Origin: DASPKW01 sp038244055
GTDB taxonomy: Bacteria > Planctomycetota > Phycisphaerae > Tepidisphaerales > Tepidisphaeraceae
Reading direction: 5' to 3'
Assembly: GCA_038244055.1 (NCBI GenBank)
Contig: JBBRTW010000184.1
Coordinates: 1 to 12,836 of the forward strand
Length of the DNA stretch: 12,836 nucleotides
The translations under genes and the position numbers were made by a program. Of this stretch, positions 1 through 5,705 are shown piece after piece. The notes under the pieces are model-generated. The model searched no databases, had not been told where the DNA came from, and saw only the letters and a program-made list of their open reading frames with translations. Within the stretch, counting starts at the first letter, position 1, and every line of letters begins with the position of its first letter.

Positions 1-398
1 ACATCGAGAATCTCGGCCTGACCGGGCGCGTGACCGTCGAGCAGGGCGACCTGTTCGACCCGATCAGCGCCCTGATCGATCCGATGCCGTTCGATGTGAT
101 CGTCGCCAACCCTCCCTACATCCCAACCAGCCAGATCGAATCGCTGGACCGCAGCGTCAGAGATTACGAGCCGATGGCCGCCCTCGATGGCGGCGGAGAC
201 GGCTTGAATCTCCACCGCCGAATCCTGGAAAGCGCCCCGCAACGGCTCACGGCGGCCGGCCGGCTTTTCATGGAGATCGCCTTCGACCAGGGAGCGCTGG
301 CAAAGGATGTGGCGATGCAGTATCCGGCCTTCGAGGAGGTCCGAATCCTCAAGGATCATGCGGGGCAGGATCGGGTTGTGGCGATGAAGAAGAAGTAG
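1..398 (+). CDS. prmC: PrmC/HemK peptide chain release factor N5-glutamine methyltransferase, 3' part
   Basis: This is the C-terminal part of a class I SAM-dependent methyltransferase that is open at the left edge; the first whole codon is at base 3. The family methylates the glutamine of the GGQ motif in release factors RF1/RF2 in the cytoplasm. The diagnostic NPPY motif (here VANPPYIP) lies about 30 residues into the visible part and binds the substrate glutamine. It is followed by the usual tail: YEPMAALDGGGDGL, LFMEIAFDQG and a final VRILKDHAGQDRVV. The SAM-binding motif I region and the N-terminal domain lie outside the window. A methionine-like GTG at base 30 is internal and not a start. 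The gene converges with the PfpI-family gene, with a hairpin between them. Family assignment is secure from the NPPY context. Confidence 0.93.
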   Translation, partial: IENLGLTGRVTVEQGDLFDPISALIDPMPFDVIVANPPYIPTSQIESLDRSVRDYEPMAALDGGGDGLNLHRRILESAPQRLTAAGRLFMEIAFDQGALAKDVAMQYPAFEEVRILKDHAGQDRVVAMKKK

Positions 399-409
399 AA
401 GATACTGTG

Positions 410-431
410 GGGCGGACATTCTTGTCTGCCC
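410..431. terminator. Hairpin between convergent prmC and PfpI genes
   Basis: GGGCGGACA pairs with TGTCTGCCC around a short TTCT-centred loop: 9 pairs including one G-T. It starts 11 bases after the prmC stop. There is no clear T-run, so it is either a weak bidirectional terminator or a copy of a dispersed palindrome. The rest of the gap up to 492 shows nothing I recognise. Confidence 0.45.
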
Positions 432-492
432 GAAAGATGTTTTCCATATTCAAGAACCGCCCGGCGAACGCGATGATCGTTGAATCGCCAAT

Positions 493-1071
493 TTATTTCC
501 GCGCCTCCATCGCCTTCCCCCGCGCCGCATTCAACAATTTCATCCACGCCCCCATGTAATGCCCGTGATCGTGATAGGTCCGCCCGCTGATCAGATTGCC
601 ATCGATCACGCACGCCTCGTTGACGAACGTCCCGCCGCAGATTTCCAGGTCGAATTTGCATTTGGCGACTGTGGCCATGCGCCGCCCTTTGACGCAGCCG
701 GCCCGTGCGGGGATTTCCACGCCATGGCAGACGCTGGCGATTGGCTTGTTGGTTTCGAAGAAATGGCGGGTGATGCGCAGCAGGTCCTGGTCCTCGCGGA
801 TGTACTCGGGTGCCCGCCCGCCGGAGAAGAAAATGCCGAGATAGTCGGCCGGGTCGATCTCTTTGAAGGCGACCGTCGCTTCGATCGTGTACCCCTCCCA
901 TTCCCTGGTGATGGTCCACCCCGGCTTGACCTCATGCATGACCATGTTGTAGCGCCGCTTCTCCGGCCCGGCCACCACCGGCTCGAAGCCGTCCTCGATG
1001 AGGCGGTAGTATGGATAGAGCGTATCGACCGTTTCGCTGGCATCGCCGATGATGATGAGGACTTTTTGCAT
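493..1071 (-). CDS. DJ-1/PfpI family protein (class I glutamine amidotransferase-like)
   Basis: A 192-residue single-domain protein of the DJ-1/PfpI superfamily, which includes deglycases, chaperones and cysteine peptidases; the activity cannot be told from sequence. It opens with a beta strand (KVLIIIGDASET). The conserved acidic residue is in SGGRAPEYIRED (E89), and the nucleophile elbow is ASVCHGVEIPARAG, giving Cys115 followed by His116. No signal peptide is seen, so it is probably cytosolic. The start at 1071 is the only one that keeps the first strand. No Shine-Dalgarno sequence is visible, because the leader is made of a heptanucleotide repeat that abuts the ATG. It lies 149 bp downstream of the S1/P1 nuclease on the same strand, but the repeat block between them makes co-transcription uncertain. 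Confidence 0.88.
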   Translation of the reverse strand: MQKVLIIIGDASETVDTLYPYYRLIEDGFEPVVAGPEKRRYNMVMHEVKPGWTITREWEGYTIEATVAFKEIDPADYLGIFFSGGRAPEYIREDQDLLRITRHFFETNKPIASVCHGVEIPARAGCVKGRRMATVAKCKFDLEICGGTFVNEACVIDGNLISGRTYHDHGHYMGAWMKLLNAARGKAMEARK

Positions 1072-1073
1072 GG

Positions 1074-1108
1074 GAGTTGTTAGTTGTGAGTTGCGAGTTA
1101 CGAGTTGC
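1074..1108. repeat. Heptanucleotide tandem array, GAGTTGC family
   Basis: Five consecutive 7-mers read GAGTTGT, TAGTTGT, GAGTTGC, GAGTTAC, GAGTTGC. The array ends 2 bp from the PfpI-family start codon and so forms its mRNA leader. The same unit recurs at 3715-3728. Confidence 0.85.
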
Positions 1109-1111
1109 GTG

Positions 1112-1146
1112 ATTGTCCATTGTCCATTGTCAATCGTCCATTGTCA
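1112..1146. repeat. Heptanucleotide tandem array, ATTGTCC family (left arm)
   Basis: Five 7-mers: ATTGTCC, ATTGTCC, ATTGTCA, ATCGTCC, ATTGTCA. The reverse complement of this unit is repeated at 1190-1217, so the two arrays can pair as a stem around a loop of about 43 bases. Confidence 0.85.
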
Positions 1147-1189
1147 GTTGTGTCGACGACGGACCGCAGAGTATGGCACCGCAGACCGT

Positions 1190-1217
1190 GGACAATTGAC
1201 AATGGACCATTGACCAT
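1190..1217. repeat. Heptanucleotide tandem array, ATTGTCC family inverted (right arm)
   Basis: Four 7-mers: GGACAAT, TGACAAT, GGACCAT, TGACCAT, the inverse of the 1112-1146 array. It ends 3 bp from the stop codon of the S1/P1 nuclease gene, so the paired structure would form just after that gene. Confidence 0.82.
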
Positions 1218-1220
1218 GGA

Positions 1221-2171
1221 CTACTGCCGCTCCTCCGCGCTCAGCGCCTTCCTGATCCGCTCGGCCAACCGATACCCGGCCAGCGCGGCGCGTTTTTCGG
1301 CTACTTCAGTCATCTGCTTCCTGTACTCGGGCGTCAGCGTCACCCGATTGTGCTTGATCGACCCCTCGGCCGGCAAGAGCGAATAAACGAAATCTTTGTC
1401 GAGTTTGTAGCTCTCCTCGGCCCAGGTCTTAGGGTCGGATTTAACGAGATCGCCAAAATCCCTGGCCGGGTGCTCTTTCATAATGCGCTCGGCGATCTTG
1501 ATGGCTTCAGTCGCGCTCTTGCCGCGATCGCCCAGGGCCAGATCCCAGACGTGATGCAGCTTGCCCTCGGTGGTGTTGATGCCATTGCCCCCCTGATCGC
1601 CCTCGGGTGGAACGAATTCCTCCGCGAAAAGCAGCGCGACACAGTGAAGGGGTTGATGGACATCACCGGTTAAATGTTCGATCCAGCAAAGCGCAACCGC
1701 CGATTCTTTCGTCGGCACATCCTTGGCCTTGGCGAGGACCTGGCTCTGCACAGTCAACGCCGTCAGTGCATTAGGCTCGGCCGGCTTGAGGTCCTTTTCC
1801 TTCTCCACCCATGTCGGATCGCCCGGCCGAAGCAGCGGGAGATTGATGTAGTGCCAGTGGGTGTTGGGCTCGACGCCCTCGGGGAGATACTTGCTGGCCA
1901 GCTTGCCGCGCGGGCGAATCGCATCGGGCCAGGTGGCCAGGAGCATGAACGTATCCGCATTGGCATCACCCGTGACATCCCTGAGCAGGTCCGCGCGCAG
2001 ATCATCGAGCAGCGGCAGCGCCTTCATGTGGGCCGCGACTTTGTCGCGCATCGGCTGATCGAACTGCTGCCAGGCGATGGCGGCAATGGCCATATGGCCG
2101 GTATCGTTCCAGGCCCGGGCGGGGGCGGCAAGCAGAAAACTGGCCAGTAGAAGGGTGATTTTCAGCTTCAT
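1221..2171 (-). CDS. Secreted S1/P1-type zinc-dependent nuclease
   Basis: A 316-residue member of the S1/P1 nuclease family (phospholipase C/P1 fold), which cleaves single-stranded DNA and RNA using a three-zinc centre. A signal peptide (residues 1-20, ending APARA) would leave Trp21 as the mature N-terminus, as required because the terminal amine of that Trp is a zinc ligand. The other family ligands are in place: H26 (WNDTGH), D83 (TWPDA), H107 (HWHYIN), H166 and D170 (HLTGD), H176 (QPLH), and H206 and D210 (LHHVWD). GDQGGN at 191-196 is also typical. All catalytic ligands are therefore present, and the enzyme should act outside the cytoplasmic membrane, probably in nucleic acid or phosphate scavenging. 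No good Shine-Dalgarno sequence precedes the ATG. It is transcribed divergently from the MarR gene. Confidence 0.9.
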   Translation of the reverse strand: MKLKITLLLASFLLAAPARAWNDTGHMAIAAIAWQQFDQPMRDKVAAHMKALPLLDDLRADLLRDVTGDANADTFMLLATWPDAIRPRGKLASKYLPEGVEPNTHWHYINLPLLRPGDPTWVEKEKDLKPAEPNALTALTVQSQVLAKAKDVPTKESAVALCWIEHLTGDVHQPLHCVALLFAEEFVPPEGDQGGNGINTTEGKLHHVWDLALGDRGKSATEAIKIAERIMKEHPARDFGDLVKSDPKTWAEESYKLDKDFVYSLLPAEGSIKHNRVTLTPEYRKQMTEVAEKRAALAGYRLAERIRKALSAEERQ

Positions 2172-2307
2172 GGTGGGTATTTTCGCTCTGTTGAAATGAC
2201 ATCCGACCGCCGCTCAAACGAGGAAGACTTCCATCATAAGTTACGGCAATCAATAGGCTAACGCGCCCCCAGCGATTCACGAAATCTAAATTTATCGCAG
2301 GCCGGAA

Positions 2308-2327
2308 CTCGACATCGGAATGTCGAG
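2308..2327. repeat. Perfect 8-bp inverted repeat
   Basis: CTCGACAT and ATGTCGAG are separated by CGGA. It lies in the 218-bp divergent gap between the S1/P1 nuclease and MarR genes, about 30 bp upstream of the MarR -35 element. It may be a dispersed palindrome or a regulator site. The gap also holds a small GGAAG-a-CTTCC palindrome at 2222-2232 and nothing else I recognise. Confidence 0.6.
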
Positions 2328-2355
2328 CTACGAACGGTGGTCTTTTATTTTCCTC

Positions 2356-2384
2356 TTGACGATAGTCGTTATAACGGATATATT
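2356..2384 (+). promoter_or_regulatory. Sigma-70-like promoter of the MarR gene
   Basis: The -35 element TTGACG (2356-2361) and the -10 element TATATT (2379-2384) are separated by exactly 17 bp, a near-consensus arrangement. The predicted transcription start (about 2390-2392) falls on the GTG/ATG start codons, so the transcript would be leaderless. Confidence 0.7.
2362..2381. promoter_or_regulatory. Palindromic operator, probably for MarR autoregulation
   Basis: ATAGTCGTTATAACGGATAT has a perfect 10-bp palindromic core, CGTTATAACG (2367-2376), flanked by ATA/TAT. It fills the spacer between the -35 and -10 elements. MarR-family repressors usually bind AT-rich 16-20 bp palindromes in their own promoter, so autorepression is the likely role. 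Confidence 0.65.
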
Positions 2385-2389
2385 CATTC

Positions 2390-2902
2390 GTGATGAGTGG
2401 CAAGTTGAAAGATGAGATTCGCAAGCGCAAGCCGTTCGACTCGCTGGAGCAGGAAGTGTTCCTGAACCTGCAGAAGACGGCCGATGTGCTGCTGACGGAT
2501 GCCTCGGAGGTGTTGAAGCCGTTCGGGCTTTCGCCGACGCAGTACAACGTTCTGCGGATTCTCCGCGGTGCCGGCGCGGGATGTCGCGGCGGCGGCCACT
2601 CAGACCCGGCCGCCAAAGGCATCGCCTGCCGGGAGATCGGCCAGCGCATGATCACCCGCGATCCGGATATCACCCGCCTGCTGGACCGCCTCGAAGATCG
2701 CGGTCTCATCACTCGCGCCCGGGAAACCGAAGACCGCCGCGTGATCAATACGAAAATCACGCAGGCCGGCCTGGATCTGCTGGCCGGCCTGGATGAACCG
2801 GTGCTGGAAATGCATCGCAGACAGCTCGGGCACTTAGGCAAGCAGAAGTTGAATGAGCTGTTGGAATTGCTGGAGAAGGCGAGAGTAGGCAGTAGGCAGT
2901 AG
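2390..2902 (+). CDS. MarR-family transcriptional regulator
   Basis: A 170-residue winged-helix regulator. The core LSPTQYNVLRILRGA (47-61), CREIGQRMITRDPDITRLLDRLEDRGLI (80-107, recognition helix at about 89-103) and the wing with DRR (115-117) plus TKITQAG are typical of MarR proteins. Helices at both ends would form the dimer interface. A Gly-rich loop of about 15 residues (61-77) separates the first helix from the DNA-binding helices, and Cys65 and Cys80 flank it; redox sensing through them is possible but not shown. Start codons GTG 2390 and ATG 2393 are both possible and no Shine-Dalgarno sequence is visible. The last residues (RVGSRQ) and the stop are encoded by a heptanucleotide repeat. 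It probably controls itself and the pirin and YceI genes downstream. Confidence 0.9.
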   Translation: MMSGKLKDEIRKRKPFDSLEQEVFLNLQKTADVLLTDASEVLKPFGLSPTQYNVLRILRGAGAGCRGGGHSDPAAKGIACREIGQRMITRDPDITRLLDRLEDRGLITRARETEDRRVINTKITQAGLDLLAGLDEPVLEMHRRQLGHLGKQKLNELLELLEKARVGSRQ

Positions 2903-2904
2903 GC
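2884..2904. repeat. Heptanucleotide array, AGTAGGC family, overlapping the MarR stop
   Basis: Three perfect copies of AGTAGGC. Since 7 is one more than a multiple of 3, the TAG in each copy (2886, 2893, 2900) falls in a different frame, so the array stops all three forward frames. The TAG at 2900 is the MarR stop. Confidence 0.88.
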
Positions 2905-2932
2905 GGAAAAGTGCCCACGGCCATCCACCCTC

Positions 2933-2967
2933 TGCCCTCTGCCTACTGCCTACCGCCTACCGCCTAC
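2933..2967. repeat. Heptanucleotide array, AGTAGGC family inverted
   Basis: Units TGCCCTC, TGCCTAC, TGCCTAC, CGCCTAC, CGCCTAC run in inverse orientation to 2884-2904. The two arrays can pair as a stem in the MarR-pirin gap, ending 11 bp before the pirin ribosome-binding site. Confidence 0.85.
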
Positions 2968-2978
2968 TATCCTGTCTC

Positions 2979-2983
2979 AGGAG
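2979..2983 (+). promoter_or_regulatory. Ribosome-binding site setting the pirin start
   Basis: AGGAG lies 8 bases before the ATG at 2992. It decides the start against an upstream in-frame ATG at 2911, from which the first 27 codons would be largely translated repeat. Confidence 0.8.
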
Positions 2984-2991
2984 TGTTTGTC

Positions 2992-3696
2992 ATGACTAAG
3001 ATTATTCGATCGCAAGACCGCTATCACGCGGATCACGGTTGGCTCAAGACCAACTGGCATTTTTCCTTCGCCGATTACTACGACCCCGACAACATGGGCT
3101 TCGGGCCCCTGCGGGTCTTCAACGATGATGTCATCCTCGGCGGCGGCGGCTTCCCCGGCCATCCGCACCGGGATATGGAGATCGTTTCCTACATCGTTTC
3201 CGGCGGGCTCGAGCACCAGGACAACATGCGCAACAAGCATGTCAGCACGGCCGGGCAGGTGCAGGTGATGTCGGCCGGCAAGGGCGTCGTGCATTCGGAG
3301 TTCAACGCCTCGAAGGACGACCCGATGCGCCTCGTGCAGATCTGGATCGAGCCGCGCAATAAAGCAATCGCCCCGCGCTGGAATCACGGGCCGTTCACCA
3401 GGGAGCAGCGCCGCAATCAGTTGCTGGCCGTCGTGACCCCCGATGAGAAAAAGACCGGCCAGAGCCTGGGCATCGACCAGGATGCGACGATCTACGTCTC
3501 CTCGCTGGAGAAGGGCAAGTCCGTGACCGTCGAAAATGGAATCAAGCGCCGCGGCTACGTCTTCGTGATCGCCGGCGAAGTGGACCTCAACGGCGAGGTG
3601 CTCAAGAACGGCGACCAGGCCCGCGTCGAGGGCGAGAAGGAGCTGCGCATCGCAGCGCGGGAAGAGGCGGAGGTCCTCATTATCGATTTGCCGTAA
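2992..3696 (+). CDS. Pirin family protein (YhhW-type, quercetin 2,3-dioxygenase-like)
   Basis: A 234-residue bicupin of the pirin family, close in length to E. coli YhhW (about 231 residues), which has quercetinase activity; the physiological substrate is usually unknown. The metal ligands of the N-terminal cupin are all present: H57 and H59 (GHPHRDMEIVSYIV), and H101 and E103 (GVVHSEFN). QIWIEP (116-121) and the Gly-rich turn FGPLRVFNDD are further pirin hallmarks. The C-terminal cupin (about 140-234) lacks metal ligands, as in the family. No signal peptide is seen, so the protein is cytosolic. It follows the MarR gene after 89 bp. The MarR-pirin-YceI order suggests regulation by the MarR protein. 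Confidence 0.92.
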   Translation: MTKIIRSQDRYHADHGWLKTNWHFSFADYYDPDNMGFGPLRVFNDDVILGGGGFPGHPHRDMEIVSYIVSGGLEHQDNMRNKHVSTAGQVQVMSAGKGVVHSEFNASKDDPMRLVQIWIEPRNKAIAPRWNHGPFTREQRRNQLLAVVTPDEKKTGQSLGIDQDATIYVSSLEKGKSVTVENGIKRRGYVFVIAGEVDLNGEVLKNGDQARVEGEKELRIAAREEAEVLIIDLP

Positions 3697-3714
3697 TGAG
3701 GTGCGGGGAGTGGC

Positions 3715-3728
3715 GTGTTGCGAGTTGC
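3715..3728. repeat. Two heptanucleotide units, GAGTTGC family
   Basis: GTGTTGC-GAGTTGC, the same unit as the array at 1074-1108, placed 18 bp after the pirin stop codon. Confidence 0.6.
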
Positions 3729-3738
3729 GAGCCAGTCC

Positions 3739-3806
3739 GTCATGCTGAGCTTGCGAAGCATCTGGCCGATGCGTTCGGGCAAGATCCTTCGCAAGCTCAG
3801 GATGAC
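3739..3806. repeat. Long hairpin repeat after pirin (25-bp arms)
   Basis: The arm at 3739-3763 (begins GTCATGCTGAGCTTGCGAAG) and the arm at 3782-3806 are reverse complements except for two positions, around an 18-base loop. Eleven bases of the same motif, GTCATCCTGAG, recur at 4581-4591, marking it as a dispersed element. It could end pirin transcription. Confidence 0.75.
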
Positions 3807-3876
3807 AATCGAAGCTCAACAGACGGACGCGGGAGAGAAGAATTATAAACCTACCGAGAAGGATGATTGTCTCTTC

Positions 3877-3907
3877 ATGTTTCAATGTTTCAATGTTTCA
3901 TGTTTCA
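3877..3907. repeat. ATGTTTC(A) tandem array
   Basis: Four copies of ATGTTTCA/ATGTTTC at 3877, 3885, 3893 and 3900 (periods 8, 8, 7), 65 bp upstream of the YceI start. A looser TTCAGTGTTCACTCGGTTCAG stretch follows. The rest of the 275-bp pirin-YceI gap shows only a TATAAA at 3844-3849 without a good -35 element. Confidence 0.75.
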
Positions 3908-3971
3908 CCCGATTCAGTGTTCACTCGGTTCAGCGTCATCAGTGTTTTCTTTTCCCTTTTCTGGAGCTTCA

Positions 3972-4538
3972 ATGAAGCGTTTCGCATCATTTCTGGCGGC
4001 GGTGGTGGTTCTGGGTTTTTCGGTTTCCGCTCGGGCGGATTACAAGGTCGATCCGGTTCATTCATCGGCCAACTTCATGGCCCTTCATGCCAATGTCGGG
4101 CATGTGTATGGGCGCTTCAATTCGCTGGGCGGCACGTTCAATCTCGATGATGCCGATGCGACCAAGTCGGCGTTCAACATCGAGGTGAAGGCCGACAGCG
4201 TCGATACCAACCAGGGCAAGCGCGACGAGCATTTGAAGAGCCCCGATTTCCTCAATGCCAAGCAGTATCCGACGATCAGCTTCAAGAGCACGGCCGTGAA
4301 AAAGGGCGATGGGAACAAGCTGGAAGTGACCGGCGACCTGACACTGCATGGAGTGACCAATCCGGTGACGGTGATGGTGGAAGTGCTGGGCAAGGGCGAA
4401 TTCCCGCCGAGCGTGGCGCGGCAGGGAATCGAAGCGATGCTGGCGGTCAAGCAGAGCGATTTCGGGATGAAAGGCATGCCCGGCGGCGTCGGCGATGAGA
4501 TTCGCCTACTGATCGCGATTGAAGGCGTGAAGCAGTGA
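3972..4538 (+). CDS. Secreted YceI-family lipocalin-like protein
   Basis: A 188-residue YceI family protein: a periplasmic lipocalin-like beta barrel that binds polyisoprenoids or related amphiphiles. The signal peptide is MKRFASFLAAVVVLGFSVSARA, with predicted cleavage before DYKVDPVHS. Family signatures follow in order: VDPVHSSANF (26-35), GRFNSLGGTFNLD (47-59), HLKSPDFLNAKQYPTISFKST (87-107), and VTGDLTLHGVTNPVTV (119-134). The C-terminal IRLLIAIEGVK is also typical. The start at 3972 has GGAG 5 bases upstream and gives a clean signal peptide; the in-frame ATG at 3867 would add 35 residues translated from the tandem repeat and would bury the signal sequence. It is third in the MarR-pirin-YceI cluster, with the repeat-filled gap leaving its own promoter unclear. 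Confidence 0.92.
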   Translation: MKRFASFLAAVVVLGFSVSARADYKVDPVHSSANFMALHANVGHVYGRFNSLGGTFNLDDADATKSAFNIEVKADSVDTNQGKRDEHLKSPDFLNAKQYPTISFKSTAVKKGDGNKLEVTGDLTLHGVTNPVTVMVEVLGKGEFPPSVARQGIEAMLAVKQSDFGMKGMPGGVGDEIRLLIAIEGVKQ

Positions 4539-4541
4539 AAA

Positions 4542-4569
4542 AGTAGGCAGTAGACAGTAGGCGGTAGGC
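4542..4569. repeat. Heptanucleotide array, AGTAGGC family, after YceI
   Basis: Four units: AGTAGGC, AGTAGAC, AGTAGGC, GGTAGGC, starting 3 bp after the YceI stop. TAG occurs at 4544, 4551, 4558 and 4565, covering all three forward frames. With 2884-2904 and 2933-2967 it brackets the pirin-YceI pair. Confidence 0.85.
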
Positions 4570-4603
4570 AGGGGCGATTCGTCATCCTGAGTCGCGCCTT
4601 GCT

Positions 4604-4642
4604 CCCTCTCCTGTACTCGGGAGAGGGTCGGGGGTGTGGGTC
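4604..4642. repeat. Palindromic dispersed repeat, copy A
   Basis: An internal hairpin CCCTCTCC-(8)-GGAGAGGG at 4604-4627 is followed by a GC-rich tail. It is the inverse of copy B (4684-4721) and of copy C (9101-9135). It is immediately preceded by the truncated GTCATCCTGAG motif. Confidence 0.82.
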
Positions 4643-4683
4643 TTTTTGCCGCGAAGAACAGAACTTTTTCCCAGTCCGCCGAA

Positions 4684-4721
4684 GACCCTCACCCTAACCC
4701 TCTCCCGAGTACAGGAGAGGG
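4684..4721. repeat. Palindromic dispersed repeat, copy B, carrying the next gene's RBS
   Basis: Begins GACCCTCACCCTAACCCTCT and ends in CAGGAGAGGG; inverted relative to copy A across a 41-bp spacer, giving a doublet of 118 bp. The AGGAGAGGGG at 4713-4722 lies 11 bases before the ATG at 4734 and is the only visible ribosome-binding site for that gene. Confidence 0.82.
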
Positions 4722-4733
4722 GACTAAACATTT

Positions 4734-5675
4734 ATGATGACGATGCGCGATATCTTGACTGGCATTCTCCTTCCGCTGGCGGCGTCGGCGCTGCTCATGC
4801 TGCTGGGGATTTGGAGCCGCTTGCGCTGGATGGGGGCGATCGCGGTCGCGGCGGGGTTTCTGGCGGCTTATGCGGCGACCGGCCGGCCAGAGTTTCCACC
4901 GCACGATGGCGTGGATTGGCTGTTCTGGCTGGCCGGGCCAATGGCCGTAGTCGGCGCGGCCGCGGGATTGCTGTGGAAAGGCGCGGGCAGAAATTCTGTA
5001 ACAACACCGCGCGGGCCATCGGTCGTGGCATCGGGGATCGTGGGCGCAGCGCTCGGCGGTTTGCTGGCCGCGGTGGCGGCTTATGTGGTGGCCCGGCCAT
5101 TGATTCTCGTCGGGTCGGTGCCGGCGGCCGAGGGTTACGAATTGGCGGCCGGGGCGATGGTGGTCGGCGCGGTCGCGGTGTGGCTCAGCCAGTGGGCGGC
5201 CGGGCGCATGGGAGGTGGATGGGTGATCCTGGCGTGGTCGATCGCGCTGGGAGGAACGGGAGTCGTCCTCATGTCGACGGCCCTGCGCGCGGTGGGAATC
5301 CACGGTCTATCGGCCAGCGCGGGCACCTTTGCGGCGGGGATGGTGGCGCTGGCGATGCGCGGTAAGACGAGGCGAATCGGCGGCGGCGCGAGCGGCGGTG
5401 TGGCGGTTCTGGCGGCCGGTTTGATGGGCGGATTGCTGTCGGCCGGGAAATTCTATCCACCGGGCGATGGCGTGGCGTGGTGGGCGGCGGGGCTATTGAT
5501 GGTGTCTGCTGGACTCGTCATATGTGGCGCGGCGATTCCGGGGAAGGCGCGATGGTTGAAGGCGGTAGTGGGATTATTGGCAGTGGCGATCGCCGTCGGC
5601 GCGCTGGCCGCCCCGGCCGCGCTGAAGGCGATGAAGGCCGCCGAAGCGATGGCGGATGATCTGTATGGGCCCTGA
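4734..5675 (+). CDS. Polytopic membrane protein of unknown function with internal duplication
   Basis: I do not recognise a named family for this 313-residue, Ala/Gly-rich protein. About ten hydrophobic segments are visible, at roughly 8-27, 33-49, 63-82, 97-120, 135-155, 162-182, 192-208, 220-236, 246-268 and 275-296, so it is an inner-membrane protein. Two stretches resemble each other: residues 37-70 (EFPPHDGVDW plus flanking helices) and 225-255 (KFYPPGDGVAWW plus flanking helices). This suggests an ancient duplication of a two-helix unit with a PPxDGVxW loop. Starts at 4734, 4737 or 4743 are all possible; the ribosome-binding site comes from repeat copy B. It is flanked by repeats on the left and a hairpin on the right, so it is probably transcribed alone. 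Confidence 0.78.
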   Translation: MMTMRDILTGILLPLAASALLMLLGIWSRLRWMGAIAVAAGFLAAYAATGRPEFPPHDGVDWLFWLAGPMAVVGAAAGLLWKGAGRNSVTTPRGPSVVASGIVGAALGGLLAAVAAYVVARPLILVGSVPAAEGYELAAGAMVVGAVAVWLSQWAAGRMGGGWVILAWSIALGGTGVVLMSTALRAVGIHGLSASAGTFAAGMVALAMRGKTRRIGGGASGGVAVLAAGLMGGLLSAGKFYPPGDGVAWWAAGLLMVSAGLVICGAAIPGKARWLKAVVGLLAVAIAVGALAAPAALKAMKAAEAMADDLYGP

Positions 5676-5687
5676 TCCTATTTTAGC

Positions 5688-5705
5688 CGTCGGGCTTGCC
5701 CGGCG
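5688..5705. terminator. Hairpin with CTTG loop after the membrane protein gene
   Basis: CGTCGGG and CCCGGCG pair (7 bp, one G-T) around a CTTG tetraloop, 12 bp after the stop codon. There is no T-run downstream. It could be a weak terminator or a dispersed palindrome. The rest of the gap to 5796 shows nothing clear. Confidence 0.4.

Noticed and set aside
1074..1217. CRISPR array
   Set aside because: Units are 7 nt with no spacers; no cas genes are present.
2002..2928. 308-residue frame antisense to MarR
   Set aside because: Arg/Ser-rich, no recognisable domain, and it overlaps two well-supported genes.
2911..2991. Longer pirin start at 2911
   Set aside because: The added residues translate the heptamer array; the ATG at 2992 has a good AGGAG and matches the family length.
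2977..3885. 302-residue frame antisense to pirin
   Set aside because: Follows the codon pattern of the real pirin gene on the other strand; no family signature.
3867..3971. Longer YceI start at 3867
   Set aside because: The extension is translated tandem repeat and would bury the signal peptide that starts at 3972.
4604..4721. MITE with 38-bp terminal inverted repeats
   Set aside because: No target-site duplication is visible, each arm is itself a hairpin, and copy C occurs alone, which fits REP-type repeats better.
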